DNA of 62,500 bases from Cristatella mucedo. Its lineage: Eukaryota; Bryozoa; Phylactolaemata; Cristatellidae. The notes beneath the pieces are model-generated. The model was not told the DNA's origin, ran no database searches, and saw only the letters and a list, made by a program, of their open reading frames with translations. Positions 9,463-21,449 of this stretch are shown here, piece by piece. The stretch spans positions 1,737,501 through 1,800,000 of the forward strand of contig WPIO01000005.1 in the NCBI GenBank assembly GCA_009760855.2, given 5' to 3'. The first letter of the stretch is position 1, and each line of letters starts with the position of its first letter. Both the position numbers and the translations under genes were made by a program.

Positions 9463-11317
9463 AGATTATTTCTTTTCCCTTATGTACTGGGCATATGCGT
9501 AGATGTAGGGACCGGGTGTGAGTAAGCTTAGCCCACATTGGATCGGCTTTCAGGGACTTTTCAGATAGCCATTCAACTCGGCCGTACCCAAAGATCGTGA
9601 TTGGAGGTCCTGGCAAGGTCAATGATTGCCCAGCCCTTAAATCTGTCTATGCCTATGAATGTAAGTCCTCTAAATCAGGGATCGGGTGCAATTGCAGCCA
9701 CATTATATTGTATTTTTTTCAATATCCACACCTTATTTTTGATCGTGCCAGAAGAACACTGCTTGCATTCTTCAGCATCATAAATAGTGGCATTATGAAG
9801 CCGTCGAGCATGGCTAGAGGAAACCTTGCAGAGAAGGCTTTTCTCGGGTCCTTTGCCCATTCAGTAGTTAGAATACCCAGTCCCAGGCAGTCCCCAACCG
9901 AAGCCAACTAGCACTTCCTTCGAGCAGCCCTTGGCCTGATTGGCTGCCTGTTTTGAATCTGTGGAGATCATAATCCTGATCATAGTTAAGCACTCACCCG
10001 TGTGAGCACTTCTCTGTCTACAATTTGGATTCTGTAGTATTGAAGCCTATAATTACTTTGCAGGCTCGAGTCGATGAGAAGTGTGCCACGTTGCAAGATG
10101 GAAAAGCCAATCGGAGTTCCACATATGGTTTTTAAAGAGTTTGATGAGCACTATTTAGCATCCTCACCAAAAAAGAGATGCTACGAAAGCCGGTATCGTA
10201 AAACCAATGAGTTTAGCTTTGCCAATAACATTAAAATCCATCGTGCCCAATGTTGCAGGGCATGATTGGCAGCATTCTCTGAGGATTCTGGTAGTGGTGT
10301 CACTCGACACTCGAGATTATAGCGACTAGCCTGCAAAATTAATGGGAAATATGCCTGATCAGAGGCCACCTAGTTCAGATCAAGTTCAACAGTAAGTAAA
10401 GAAGATTCTGATGACATTTCAGTAGATATCAGGTGATCGGGTTTTTTGTCGCTCGTCCAGAGATGCAAAAGACGTGCCTCCGCATGTCGCATAGCAAGCA
10501 AAGAAACCAACGAGAGAGTATGATCAGACGGCTCTAGCCCTCTGGTGGTTCCAGTCATCGCCATCGTGCTCAAATACAGCCAAAGAGCAAGTATCGGAAC
10601 ATGAGCAGTAACTGTCACTGCAACCAGGCAGCTTGTTTACACTGACCAACCCTAAAAAGCCTCTTGAATGAATACTGGACAAAGCTGTCAATAAATTGGC
10701 TTATTCTGAGATTAAAAGCTCGAATTGTGTAGAGCATCAGCAATGCCACAGCACCGTCTGTGTGACCTTAGCACAAGCAGACGTCCGTGCGTAACGTCGA
10801 CCACAGTAGCAGTTGTAGAGCTTCATGTGCAGGCAGCCATTAACTCCGATGTGTGACCGGTTTCAGTTGCTCCATATCGCCGTGGTATTTGCATTTGCCA
10901 TCGAAACCAAGAGCCGGAAAGCCTGCCATTCACTGATTGGCTGGCACACAGTGGCACTAGATGGCTCTAGTCAATATTGATACTGCATGACGTGTCCTTG
11001 CCAATGAGGCGTTCGAGTGTGCTGTAAAGAAGTCTGGACATGCAACGGCGTGCATACTTCATTTTGCGCTTATCCGTCTGTCACAATCTCACGCGATGCC
11101 ACAGCTTCCAGGCATGGCAGCAAGGCAATTAGCATGTAGAGGAACTTTATTTTACCGTGCTAAAATGACAAACAACGATCCACTGAAAAGCAGTAGTTCA
11201 GACAGAAGCAGCATGCTAGACTTGTTAGACCTTTTGACTTCATTTAGTACGTCTCCAGCATAAAATCGGCTTAACAAGTTGCACACTTACTGAAAATATG
11301 GCCTGACCCCTGCATAA
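9463..11317. other. Spacer, no gene seen
   Basis: The longest frame (9597-9911, 104 codons) and a Lys/Arg-rich one (10074-10265) have no recognisable domain or splice context. No repeat family is obvious. Confidence 0.45.
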
Positions 11318-11948
11318 AGAGTTATGGGCAAGCAAGGTGTAACTCAGCAACTGGAATGCTTAACACTCGATATCGGCTCTGCTGGCATTTCTCCTGTAGC
11401 ATCTTACAGAAATCTAGGTGTCTTGCTCCAAAGTGACCCATAACAAAACAATCAAGTCTGCCTACTTTCAGTAACGTAACATTTTCGAAATCCGGGCCTG
11501 ACTTGACGAGGATACTAAATCCAAATTGGCCCATGCTTGTGTGACCTAACATCTCGACTTCTGAAACTCACTGCTTGCTGGTCCATGGGCATGTGAAATC
11601 AGGGGCTTACAGTTGGTGCAAACCTCTGCAGCTAGGCTTGTCTATCGTGAACGTCGCAGTTGCCACATCACACCACATCTTTCCGACCTGCACTGGCTCC
11701 CAATCAAGCTGTGCATCGTCTTCAAGTTTCTGTCACTATTTTCTGGCTCCAGCCTACCCATCATAACCATTTCTACACCAGGCTACACATCGTACCACCT
11801 GCTTTTCTGACACAAATCGTTTAGCGATGCCTCGAACCAACCTCAAATCCTTTGGAGAGCGTGCCTTTAGTTCGTATGCTCCTAGAGCCTGGAACTCATT
11901 CACGACTGACTTTACGATGTCCGCCTGACTTGAAGAGATTTAATTGAT
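11318..11948 (+). mobile_element. CR1-like LINE, coding part, interrupted copy
   Basis: The plus strand carries the same C-terminal RT region as the 3.2 and 18.1 kb copies (LHWLPIKLCIVFKFL region, the CTCAAATCCTTTGGAGA block and GCCTGGAACTC), with several frameshifts. It stops at the position matching TTGATCACATTTAAAAAG in the intact family. The rest resumes after a minus-strand insertion, at about 12271. Inactive. Confidence 0.8.
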
Positions 11949-12270
11949 AAATAATAATAATATTAATACATTTGAGATAACACCCTCTGAGAAATCAAAT
12001 CCTCTCTAGGCACTTAAAATTTGCTGCGTAGGAAGGACGATCGAATGGTTAGTGGTAGTATGCTCAAAAACAACAATAATAACATGGTTAGGGTGACAAG
12101 CACAGGGTCAGCATGCAAGTGTGGTTAGTGGTAGCATGCACAGTGTCAGCACGCATAAGCACGTAAAGGACGAATGACACTAAATGCTGTGATAAATAGA
12201 CACGTTTTTTTGTTTCTTTTTGAATGTGGACAAGTCAGGATATGTCGTGACGCAGGTCGGAAGTGAGTTC
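11949..12270 (-). mobile_element. CR1-like LINE 3' end inserted in another LINE
   Basis: Minus-strand 3' UTR with its (ATT)n tail at 11949-11965 and family repeats, truncated in the GAGTTC region. It lies inside the plus-strand LINE, so it is the younger insertion. Confidence 0.75.
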
Positions 12271-12565
12271 ATAAGAAAATTTAAAAAAAGCACTAAGCTC
12301 TTGCTACAGAATCGAGTGGAACCTTGTGATTTACACAGTTTGTCCTTGTGCATTCTGACACTGTGCATGCTGCCACTAAACATATTTACGTGTCGACAAT
12401 GTGCCTGTTACCTTTAAATAGATTAGGCTCGTTGACTCTGTGCATGTTACCACTAACCTTATATTCATTCTTTCTTTATAGCATATGCAAAGTGCCTAGA
12501 AAGAGAGTGAGTTCTCTGATTGTGCTTTAGACACTATAACTTATGATTACTATAATTATTAATGT
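12271..12565 (+). mobile_element. CR1-like LINE 3' UTR, continuation of the interrupted copy
   Basis: The AAATTTAAAAAAAGCACTAAG stretch, then CTGACACTGTGCATGCTGCC repeats and the GTGCCTAGAAAGAGAGTGAG tail complete the LINE begun at 11318. Confidence 0.7.
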
Positions 12566-13563
<998 letters not shown>

Positions 13564-13565
<2 letters not shown>

Positions 13566-14218
13566 GGGATTCGACCGTTTCCGGCCTCCCCCACAGTGTC
13601 AGATCCTCTCGGCCTCTAGCAACATATCATCTTGCCGGTATATGCTCTTGGATTGCAGCTAAATATCCCAAGTTGATTGCAAAGGCCAAATTAATAGTTA
13701 TGTTAAAATTTAGGGTCAAATGAAACAAATTGAAATGTTGAACCTTAACATTGGATTACCCAACATCCTTCATGTAATGTATACTCCACAAAGCCATAAA
13801 GACTATGTGGGTGTTACACAGGAGAATTTTGTGTAGCGCACTCACAGCCTAAGCGGCTTTCGGTACGCATTCGGTAACCAACAGACTTTGTCTCACGCAA
13901 CAAAGAGAAAGTGGGAAGCATAGCAGAGTCAGGTGAGCAGTTGAGGTAGTGAGTAGCATGGAAGTAGCAGCTCAGGACCGCTGAAAAGGATGAGCCATAG
14001 TCGGCAGGAGGAGAGTAGTCGTCGTTGTGAAAGAATCATGTAGCCTTTGCATTCAATCTGGGACCCTCTTTCATAAGGATCTCGTGTTAAATGACACATC
14101 AGCTCCTCGGTCAAACTACTTTCAGCTTCTAATATTTTAAAATGTTGCATACTTAGATAAGAATGTCACAGCAAAGCTAGCCCATGCATGGTGACATTCC
14201 GACCAGATCTCCATAACT
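13564..14218. other. Spacer between two large microsatellites
   Basis: No coding motif or repeat family recognised. Confidence 0.45.
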
Positions 14219-14517
<299 letters not shown>

Positions 14518-14745
14518 CAAACAGATCTTCCTACCGGTGTCACTCTTCCATTACTACTCCCGCAGTGACCGCTGCCCCTGGGGAGGTTGAGGCAGTTTCG
14601 GAGGAGGCAGCTTCGGAGGCCAAGCAACTACACCCAGCTTCTGTAGACCTAAAGCAAAGCGGCAACAGCCGCACAGCCTAGGGGGCTATCGCTGCTGCTG
14701 AGAAGGCTGCAGATGCCTCTATGATGTCTGCTACGGCCAAGGCTG

Positions 14746-15060
14746 TTGGGGCTATCAAAAACCCAGACCCTAACCATGTCTGCTTCTGCCCCTGTAGGCA
14801 CGGCCCCCCCCCCCTGTGTCCACCACCTTGATGTGCCCTCAGTCCTGGCCCTTCCCCCTACTATTTGTTCATCATGTCATCAGAACTTCTCCCAGCTACA
14901 CTCGTTATCCTCTCACCTGCGCAGCACACACCGCACCTCGTCAGTAGAAGAATTTCCTGCCTCCCTGGCAACTAACTTGACTCGGAATGTGCCTCCGCGA
15001 CGTCCCTCCATCATTGTTGACGACATCCTCTTGCATTGCTCCACATGCCACTCCATCTGA
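14746..15060 (+). pseudogene. R2-like ORF, N-terminal zinc-finger part
   Basis: 104 codons with one C2H2 finger of the type that R2-group proteins use to bind target DNA. The frame ends at a stop, while linker coding continues in another frame (to about 15490). Confidence 0.7.
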
Positions 15061-15603
15061 GACTCTTTGCCCCACCCCAATGCTGACACCCTCTGCTTCA
15101 CTGGTACCCGTACCTCGGCCTACGGGACAGCCTGTCACCGACTCCTACAGACGCTCCACGTTTGCCTCGAGAGTTCGTCGAGCTGTGGCTGCCCGTGTAC
15201 AGGCCAGCATCCTGGCAAACGACTGGCACGGATTCATGGCCTCTGTCCTTCTTCTAAGCGAGGACTGGTTGTCGGTTGCCCGATGCCTAATCAAGGATCA
15301 CGAGCAAAGGCACTGCCACACTTGCCCTGAGCCTCAGCCCCCTCAACTGGACGGCCCTGCATCCGGCGGTCCGCGGCCGCTGGAACACGAGGTGAGGCCA
15401 CGCATCTGCATCGCCTCTACTCATTCAACCGCACCAAGGCCGGCTGAGAGATCCTGCTGCCAGCATCGACGTTCTTCACCGGTGACCTAGCAGCCTGCTG
15501 CTCCTACTGGGAAACCAAGTCGCAGGCCTGACCTGTTGACAATGACAGTCTGCAGGCTCTACTCGCCCAGACCATCCCTTCTTACCTGACTCAGCAATCC
15601 AAC

Positions 15604-16363
15604 TTGATGTCTCCGCTGTCGGAGAAGAACCTTTCTGCCTGCGTTCGCAGAGCCCGCAACACGTCTCCGGGAGCTGACCATCTGGAATATCGCCACTTAT
15701 GCCTCATCGACCCGGGTTGCACACTCATTGTGTGCATCCTGAACGGCTGCCTTTACTTCGGGGACGTCCCTTCCTCGTGGCAAACGGGTTTCACGATCCT
15801 TATCCAGAAGAAGGGCGTCTCAGGCATGCCAGGTAACTTCCATCCACACCCTTGCCCACTCTTTACAAGCATTCTCGGGCAGCCTGGCCACTAGGCTGTG
15901 CAAGTTCGCTGGTGGCCGTGAGCTGCTATCTCCACAGCAAAAGGGCTTTGTTTCGGGTGTGGAGGGCTGCCTGGAGCAGTCCTTCTTGTGGAGAGTGCCT
16001 TTGACGAGGCCAGAGATCGGCAGGGGGCTGGCGTTGTGTACTCGGCATTTCTCGACCTACAGAATGCCTTCAGCAGAATTCCAAAAGTCTTCCTTCTCAG
16101 CGTGCTTCGGCATGCCGGAGTGGGGGAGAGCTTCTGCAGGTTTGTTGAGTACCTGTACACCGGCTCACTTCTGGAGCTTCGGGTGCACGGCGAGACGCTG
16201 GTGGCGTTTCCTACGACTGCCGGCGTCCGGCAGGGTGACCCTCGATGGCCGATCCTGTTTGATCTGGCGATTGAACCGGTTGTCAGACTCGTTGCTAACA
16301 TGCACGAATCCTGTTTCCAGCTTGGAAGATCCTCCGTTTTGGGTCTGTACGTTGGTAGATGAC
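15604..16363 (+). pseudogene. R2-like ORF, reverse transcriptase fragments
   Basis: RT blocks lie in two frame pieces. 15604-15894 has SPGADHLEYRHL, VPSSWQTGF and LIQKKG. 15988-16362 has FLDLQNAFSRIP, LYTGSLLEL and GVRQGDPRWPILFDLAIEP, where the usual SP after QGDP-L is altered. The catalytic VDD follows in a third frame at 16355. Confidence 0.8.
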
Positions 16364-16816
16364 CTCGCCCTGTTCTCAGGCACGTCTTCTGGTCTTCAGG
16401 CCCTCGTGTCCAAAGTTGAACAGGCTTCGTCGAGGCTGGGCGTGCAGTTCCGGCCAGCGAAGTGCTGTGTCGTCGCCCGAAAGATTGCAGTGCACGGCAG
16501 GCGGATCCCCGAGCTGCCGGAGAAAGAGTCCTCGGCCTACCTTGGAGCCCCATGGGGTCTTAGGCTGCCTAAAGCTGAAATAGAGCAGGTCTGTTCTTCC
16601 CTTGCAAGGGACATTAACTTGCTTCAGGCCAGCCTTCTCGCCCCTTGGCAAAAGCTTGAGGCCTTGCCGGCTTTCCTCCGGCCACGGCTCGACTACCTTT
16701 TTTGGGTGTGGCTTGTGCCTAAGGTCACTCTGCAACCAATCGAAAAGGCTCTGTCGCTTAGCGTGCGGTCTGTCGAACTTTGCATCGGTGCATTTCCCGT
16801 TTGCGCCTCGCTCTGA
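16364..16816 (+). pseudogene. R2-like ORF, RT palm end and thumb
   Basis: The frame carrying VDDLALFS continues with GLQALVSKVEQASSRLGVQF and KCCVV, as in R2-group RTs after the catalytic site, then a thumb-like region to a stop at 16816. Confidence 0.7.
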
Positions 16817-17398
16817 GGGCAGGCCTGGCTTGATCCGCTTCGGGACCAAAGCCTCCGTCCTACGAGAGCTGCACAAGCCTGTCGCATGCTATGCACACCA
16901 GATGCATGCATCCATTAAGTCGCCCATCACAGACTCGACCGGGCAGTCGCCAGCCTGGATGGCACACCCTCATCTGGTGAGGAGCGTTTGCAATACCTGA
17001 GCCCAGCAGCCTTCAGCCCTGGCAACAGGGTTAGCACGATCTCTTGGCTACGGTCGGACGCGAGTAAGCGCCTCAAGCGGCTCTCCTGTTGCCTCTCGCT
17101 GACCGGCCCTGAAATGCTGGCTGCGTCCACCGACCCTGACGGCATCGAGTACTGAGTCGTGCCAAGAGTCGTCGTCACGAAGCTGCGAGAGTTCGCCGGG
17201 CTCATGGAAGGCCGTGCTTGAGAGGCCCAGCCTGCACAGGGCAAGATCAGCAGCTGCCTGGACAACGACAGATTCGCCACCCACCGCCACTTCGTGACCC
17301 CGGGTCTTGGCCTGTCGTTCTAGGCTTGGTGGTTCGTGCACCGAGCAAGTCTGGACGTGCTGCCAGTGGCTGCTGCCAGGAGTCGGGCATAGCCTGGG

Positions 17399-17985
17399 AT
17401 GGTTACCAGCTGCCGCCTATGCCGCACGGAAGCAAAGACTGCTTGCCACGTGTTGTGCCACTGTCGCCCGATGCTGCATGCAATTACGGCACGACACAAC
17501 CTGATTCTGGGCCGCCTAATCGAAGCTCTTCCAGCCACCGCTCTCAACTGCATGTCGGCAGGCAGCGCCCTCACGATTGCCAGTGGTCTGGCTCTCAAGC
17601 CGGACCGGTACATTAATAAGGGCACAGATTTAGTACTTGTGGATGCGACTGTGCCATTCGACAGCAGCCAGGATGCTCTGATTGTGGCGGCCCGGAACAA
17701 GACCGATAAATATACAGCCATTGCCCGGTCTTTCCTGACCCCTGGCTACCGGTCGGCCGGGGTTGAGGCCCTTTGAGGTCGGGGCTCTCGGCAGCTGGTG
17801 GCCAAACAATGAAGCTTGCCTGGCTGAACTCGGCATCCCACAAAGGGAATGGATGGCATTGAGGCGGCACTGCATCTCCGATGCCATTACCGGCTCAGAA
17901 GCCATGTGGTCCTCCTTGCTCCGGAACCGGGAGGCCCGTGTAGCACGCTCGACTCCGGCAGGACTGGGCACCGCCGGCTAATGTA
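17399..17985 (+). pseudogene. R2-like ORF, CCHC knuckle and restriction-like endonuclease
   Basis: The first frame (17399-17776) has the CCHC knuckle and the PD-x12-D endonuclease signature (KPDR...DLVLVDATVPFD), followed by an RNKTDKY block. After a one-base frame change the C-terminal LGSWWPNNEACLAELGI block runs to a stop near 17983. Confidence 0.78.
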
Positions 17986-18068
17986 TATATACTATTTAAA
18001 AATATTTTTCTCAATAATATGTATCAGCTCTAGATCGTCTTTGGTAGAGGCATTAACTTCATATATCA

Positions 18069-18925
18069 GCTCGAAATCTAGGTGTCATGTTCCAAAGTGA
18101 CCTCTCGTTCGACAACCACATCAGCTCCACAGCCAAATCTGCCTACTTTTAGCTACATAGCATTGCTAAAATTCGGGATTGTTTAGATAAGAATACCACG
18201 TCTAAGTTGATCCATGCATTCGTGACATCCCGTCTCGACTTCTGCAACTCACTGCTTACTAGCCTGCATGTGCATCAGGCGATTGCAGCTGGTGCAAAAC
18301 TCTGCAGCTAGGCTTGTATGTCGTGAGCATCACAGTTGCCACACCACACCACTTCTCGCCGACCTGCACTGGCTACCAGTCAAGCAACGGATTGACTTCA
18401 AGGTTTTGTCGCTCACTTTTAGGTCCCTTCATTCTTTGGCCCCAGCCTATCTCTCAGATATACTCCCCCACCAGGCCAAGCATCGTATCACCTGCTTTTC
18501 GTAATCCAACAGTTTACCAATACCTCGTACAAACCTCAAATCCTTTGGAGACGAAGCATTTACTTCGTATGCTCCCAAAGCCTGGAACTCTCTCCCGACT
18601 TGCGTCAGAACATCCCCTGACTTGATCACATTTAAAAAGAACTTAAAAACACACCTATTTAGGACAGCATTTAGTGGGTCCCTGGGATTTGTCCTAGATG
18701 TGCTTATTCGTGCTGACACCGTTCATGCTGCCACTAATCACACTTGCATTCTGACCTTGTGCACGGCACCCCTAACCACGGTATTCATGTTATTTATCAA
18801 GCATGACATTACTCACCATTCAATCGCGTTTCCCTTTGCAGCAAATGTAAAGCGCCTAGAAAGAGATTGAGTTCTTTGAGGGCGCTTCATCAAGTGCATT
18901 ATTATTATTATTATTATTATTATTA
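18069..18925 (+). mobile_element. CR1-like LINE, 3' part with intact tail
   Basis: It starts at the NLGVMFQSDLSFDNHIS region. SRLDFCNSLL, LQLVQNSAARLV and LHWLPVKQRIDFKVL follow, then a TFKKNLKTHLFRTAFSG C-terminus, with a stop in the SAYF region and a frameshift in the HVHQAI segment. The 3' UTR carries the GCATGCTGCCACTAA repeats and ends AAGCGCCTAGAAAGAGATTG, a GAGGGCGCTTCATC block and nine ATT units. This is the best reference copy for the family in the window. Confidence 0.87.
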
Positions 18926-18963
18926 ATCGTGAGCTTACAATCTCGCATGAGCAGCCGCATGCT

Positions 18964-19052
18964 AATATACCTATATATATATATATGTATATATTCACTT
19001 TGTATGTATATTTATATATATACATATATACGTATATATATATATGTATATA
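18964..19052. repeat. Interrupted (AT)n / (TATACA)n tract
   Basis: Alternating TATATA with GTATAT and ACATAT variants. Marks the sharp change from AT-rich to GC-rich DNA. Confidence 0.9.
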
Positions 19053-19379
19053 CGGTGCGGTCCGAGCCCTATGAGCTTCTGCCGCAGCTTCCGCTTCCGC
19101 TCCGGACACTGACACGTGTATTGGTCGCTTGTGCGCTCATCCGAGAAGCAAGGTCGAGTGCGACACACTGAACGAGTCGATGTCGCAGACGAATGTCGAA
19201 GAAGGAGTCAAGTGCTTTTGCCGCTGCCCGCGCGGCGTCGGAGCGCCGCGTCCGAACTCGCGGCGCGAGGGCCAGGCCAGCGTCAGCAGCCCTGTTGCCT
19301 GGTAATAGGGTTGCCACGAAAAAATTGCTCGTCGCCTAGATAAGGAGCGCCTTTTGGCGCCGTCGCAGCGAACGTTGGC

Positions 19380-19380
<1 letters not shown>

Positions 19381-19443
<63 letters not shown>

Positions 19444-19465
19444 TGCCGCCGCCGCCGCCGCCGCG
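19381..19465. repeat. (CCG)n microsatellite
   Basis: About 28 CCG units with one CTG variant. Read as protein it gives poly-Ala, poly-Arg or poly-Gly, none with context. Confidence 0.95.
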
Positions 19466-19503
19466 CAGACGATCGGCTTCAGCTGAGCTCGGTCGGTGCA
19501 CCA

Positions 19504-19548
19504 CTTCGGTCCGGCGTGCTCATGTCCATGCTTCGGTCCGGCGTGCTC
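19504..19548. repeat. 27-bp spaced direct repeat
   Basis: CTTCGGTCCGGCGTGCTC occurs twice, starting at 19504 and 19531, with different spacer bases. Confidence 0.8.
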
Positions 19549-20353
19549 CCGAGTCGACGGCGCCGGACATTCCTGCGGCGGCGCGAGAGCGCCGCAGGAG
19601 GCGGGAAACCCAGGCGGGACGAAGCGGGGGATTTTCAGAACTGTTGGAATTCTCTGGCAATGAAGCAGCCATCGTAATTTAGTCTCGAGCGCCGCGCCGC
19701 GCCGCGCCTGACTCGACCGCCGGCGGCAGGGGGCGCTGCTTTGGCGGCTGCGCTGGATCCGCTCGCCGCTGGGCGAGAGTCCCGAGAATTCGGCAGCACA
19801 GGGCAGGTACAAGCCTCGTAGGGGCGCTAGCTCTGCAAAGTCGGCAGACGAGAGCCAGCTTGCTTAGTCGGGCTTAAGATGACAAGTCAGCAAGCCTCGG
19901 CCGACCGGACTGCAAGCCAGTAGGTCACGAACCGGCTTCTCCGCCGACGCAGCGGCGCGAGTCTCTCTATCCGAGCTCCGCCGCCGTTGCTTAATCGACG
20001 ACCCGCAGGCTCTGCATACGACAGGGCAAGGCTGACCTCATAATCGATCGTAGACGGCTCCGAAAATGTACGAGACGACACCGAGCTCCCGACGCGGCGC
20101 TCCCGGAGGAGGGCGGAGCGCCCGCCGCCCCCGCTCGCGGAACGGCCCCGAGCGACGGAGCGTGACGTCGATGGGCGGCGGCACGGTGCACCCGTGAAAA
20201 TTGTAACGAGACAGCGAGCGAGGCGACCGATGCGTTTGCTGAGCTAGCTAAACTTGTCAGCTGACGCGGCAGCGGCTACGTCCTCGCCACGGGAGGGAGC
20301 GGCCCTTTCAGTTTGCTCGGCCCCAATTTCGTCTTTCCACCGTGCACTTTCGG

Positions 20354-20412
20354 CTCAACGAGTCGTCGTTGCTGTCGTTGCTCAACGAGTTAATTGTCAT
20401 TGCTCAACGAGT
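20354..20412. repeat. Three spaced copies of CTCAACGAGT
   Basis: CTCAACGAGT starts at 20354, 20381 and 20403, with GTCGTCG-rich sequence between. It directly precedes the long hairpin at 20419. Confidence 0.8.
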
Positions 20413-20418
20413 CGTCGT

Positions 20419-20483
20419 CTGCTGCGCCCAGAGTCAGAAAGCGTCGCGGCTCGCGACGCTTTCTGACAGTCTGGGCGCAGCAG
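20419..20483. repeat. Near-perfect inverted repeat, 30-bp arms, 3-nt loop
   Basis: The left arm (20419-20448) and right arm (20452-20483) pair over 30 bp, with only a 2-nt bulge in the right arm. The loop is GCT. It starts CTGCTGCGCCCAGA and ends TCTGGGCGCAGCAG. Confidence 0.95.
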
Positions 20484-21290
20484 CGCACACAGCGCAGGCG
20501 GTGCACACTTGCGACGCCGATAATGACGTAGGCGACTTCTCTCGCAAGAGCCGGATGCTCGCTTCGGGAGCGCGCCAGAGCGCCACCTTGGGCAGGCTGG
20601 GCGCCTTGCGCACGATCGCCGCCAACCGGTCAATGAGTACGCGCGGCTGCTGGGCGAGTGCTCGCCGCCGCCGCCGGCCCCTGTGCTCTGCTGTCCTGCT
20701 TTGCGCAGAGCAGCTCTGCAGCGCGCTCGGCGGCCAGCGGGCCTCCGAAGAGCCTCGCACAGCCCGAGGCGCGCCGAAGCCGGCACCGACGGAAGCGGCA
20801 GCAGACAGCTTGTGCTGGGCAACTGGTCGGGCAGTGAACGTAGTCGCGACAGTAGCGCTCTACCTGACCACGTCTCGAATGAGAGGCAGCGGTCGTAGCG
20901 ACGGTACGTTAGGGATTTCGCTTGGTGGATTGTGCGACAAACTCGTGTGCAGGTTGCAGAACCATTTTTGTTTATGTCACTAGAGCTGCTCGCTCGGATG
21001 AAAACCTCTGCGCTCGAGCTGACCCTGAAGAATGAAACGGGGTAGAAGGCCATACCGGCCAGCATCGGACGACGAGCACCGCTAAACACGCATTACTGTA
21101 GATCTTGCAGAACTACATTTCGCTATACTACATCAGAGAGAACTAAATGCCGCTGTAAATCATCAGAGAGACACTGATCTGAAAACGAACGCGGCGGGCA
21201 AAGGTGGCTCGTGGGCTCGAAAAATAAAAGCCCTAGAAACAAACGGCAGCAGACGCCCGCATGCTGCTTTCTCTCGAGTCTTGCTCTCCC

Positions 21291-21449
21291 CATAAATATA
21301 AATATAAATATAATTCATTTATATAGCGCCCCAAGAGAACTTAATCTCTATTCAGGCGCTTCACATATGCCTCGGGGCTCGAGCCCACGACCTCAGCCAG
21401 ACCTTGGTCGGGGCGAGCACCTTAACCGCTGCACCAAACCAGCTCGGCT
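21291..21449 (-). mobile_element. SINE B (tRNA head, LINE-like tail)
   Basis: On the minus strand: TGGTTTGGTGCAGCGGTTAA (A box), a GCTCGCCCCGACCAAGG segment, and the B-box-like GGGCTCGAGCCC. The tail GAAGCGCCTGAATAGAGATT then AGTTCTCTTGGGGCGC leads into (ATATTT)n at 21291-21310. It is the most complete of the SINE B copies here. Confidence 0.85.

Larger units (their letters stand above)
14560..17985 (+). mobile_element. R2-superfamily non-LTR retrotransposon, decayed
   Basis: Single-ORF element with restriction-like endonuclease, now broken by frameshifts and stops. Domains in order: C2H2 finger CSSC-x12-HLRSTH (14866-14931); an Ala/Arg-rich linker; reverse transcriptase with RNTSPGADHLEYRHL, FLDLQNAFSRIP, GVRQGDP and LVDDLALFS (VDD codons at 16355-16363); a CxxC-x8-H-x4-C knuckle (17411-17464); endonuclease PD at 17600-17605 with the next Asp at 17642, which is PD-x12-D; and a C-terminal LGSWWPNN block. 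Frame changes fall near 15060, 15490-15600, 15890-15990, 16340, 16820-17400 and 17770. Architecture fits the R2/NeSL/HERO group; which one is open. The 5' limit is uncertain. Confidence 0.85.

Noticed and set aside
15891-16553. 220-codon minus-strand frame
   Set aside because: It is antisense to the reverse transcriptase region of the R2-like element and has no motif of its own.
19381-19465. Homopolymer-rich coding exon (poly-Ala/Gly/Arg)
   Set aside because: A simple CCG array with no flanking domain or consistent splice sites.
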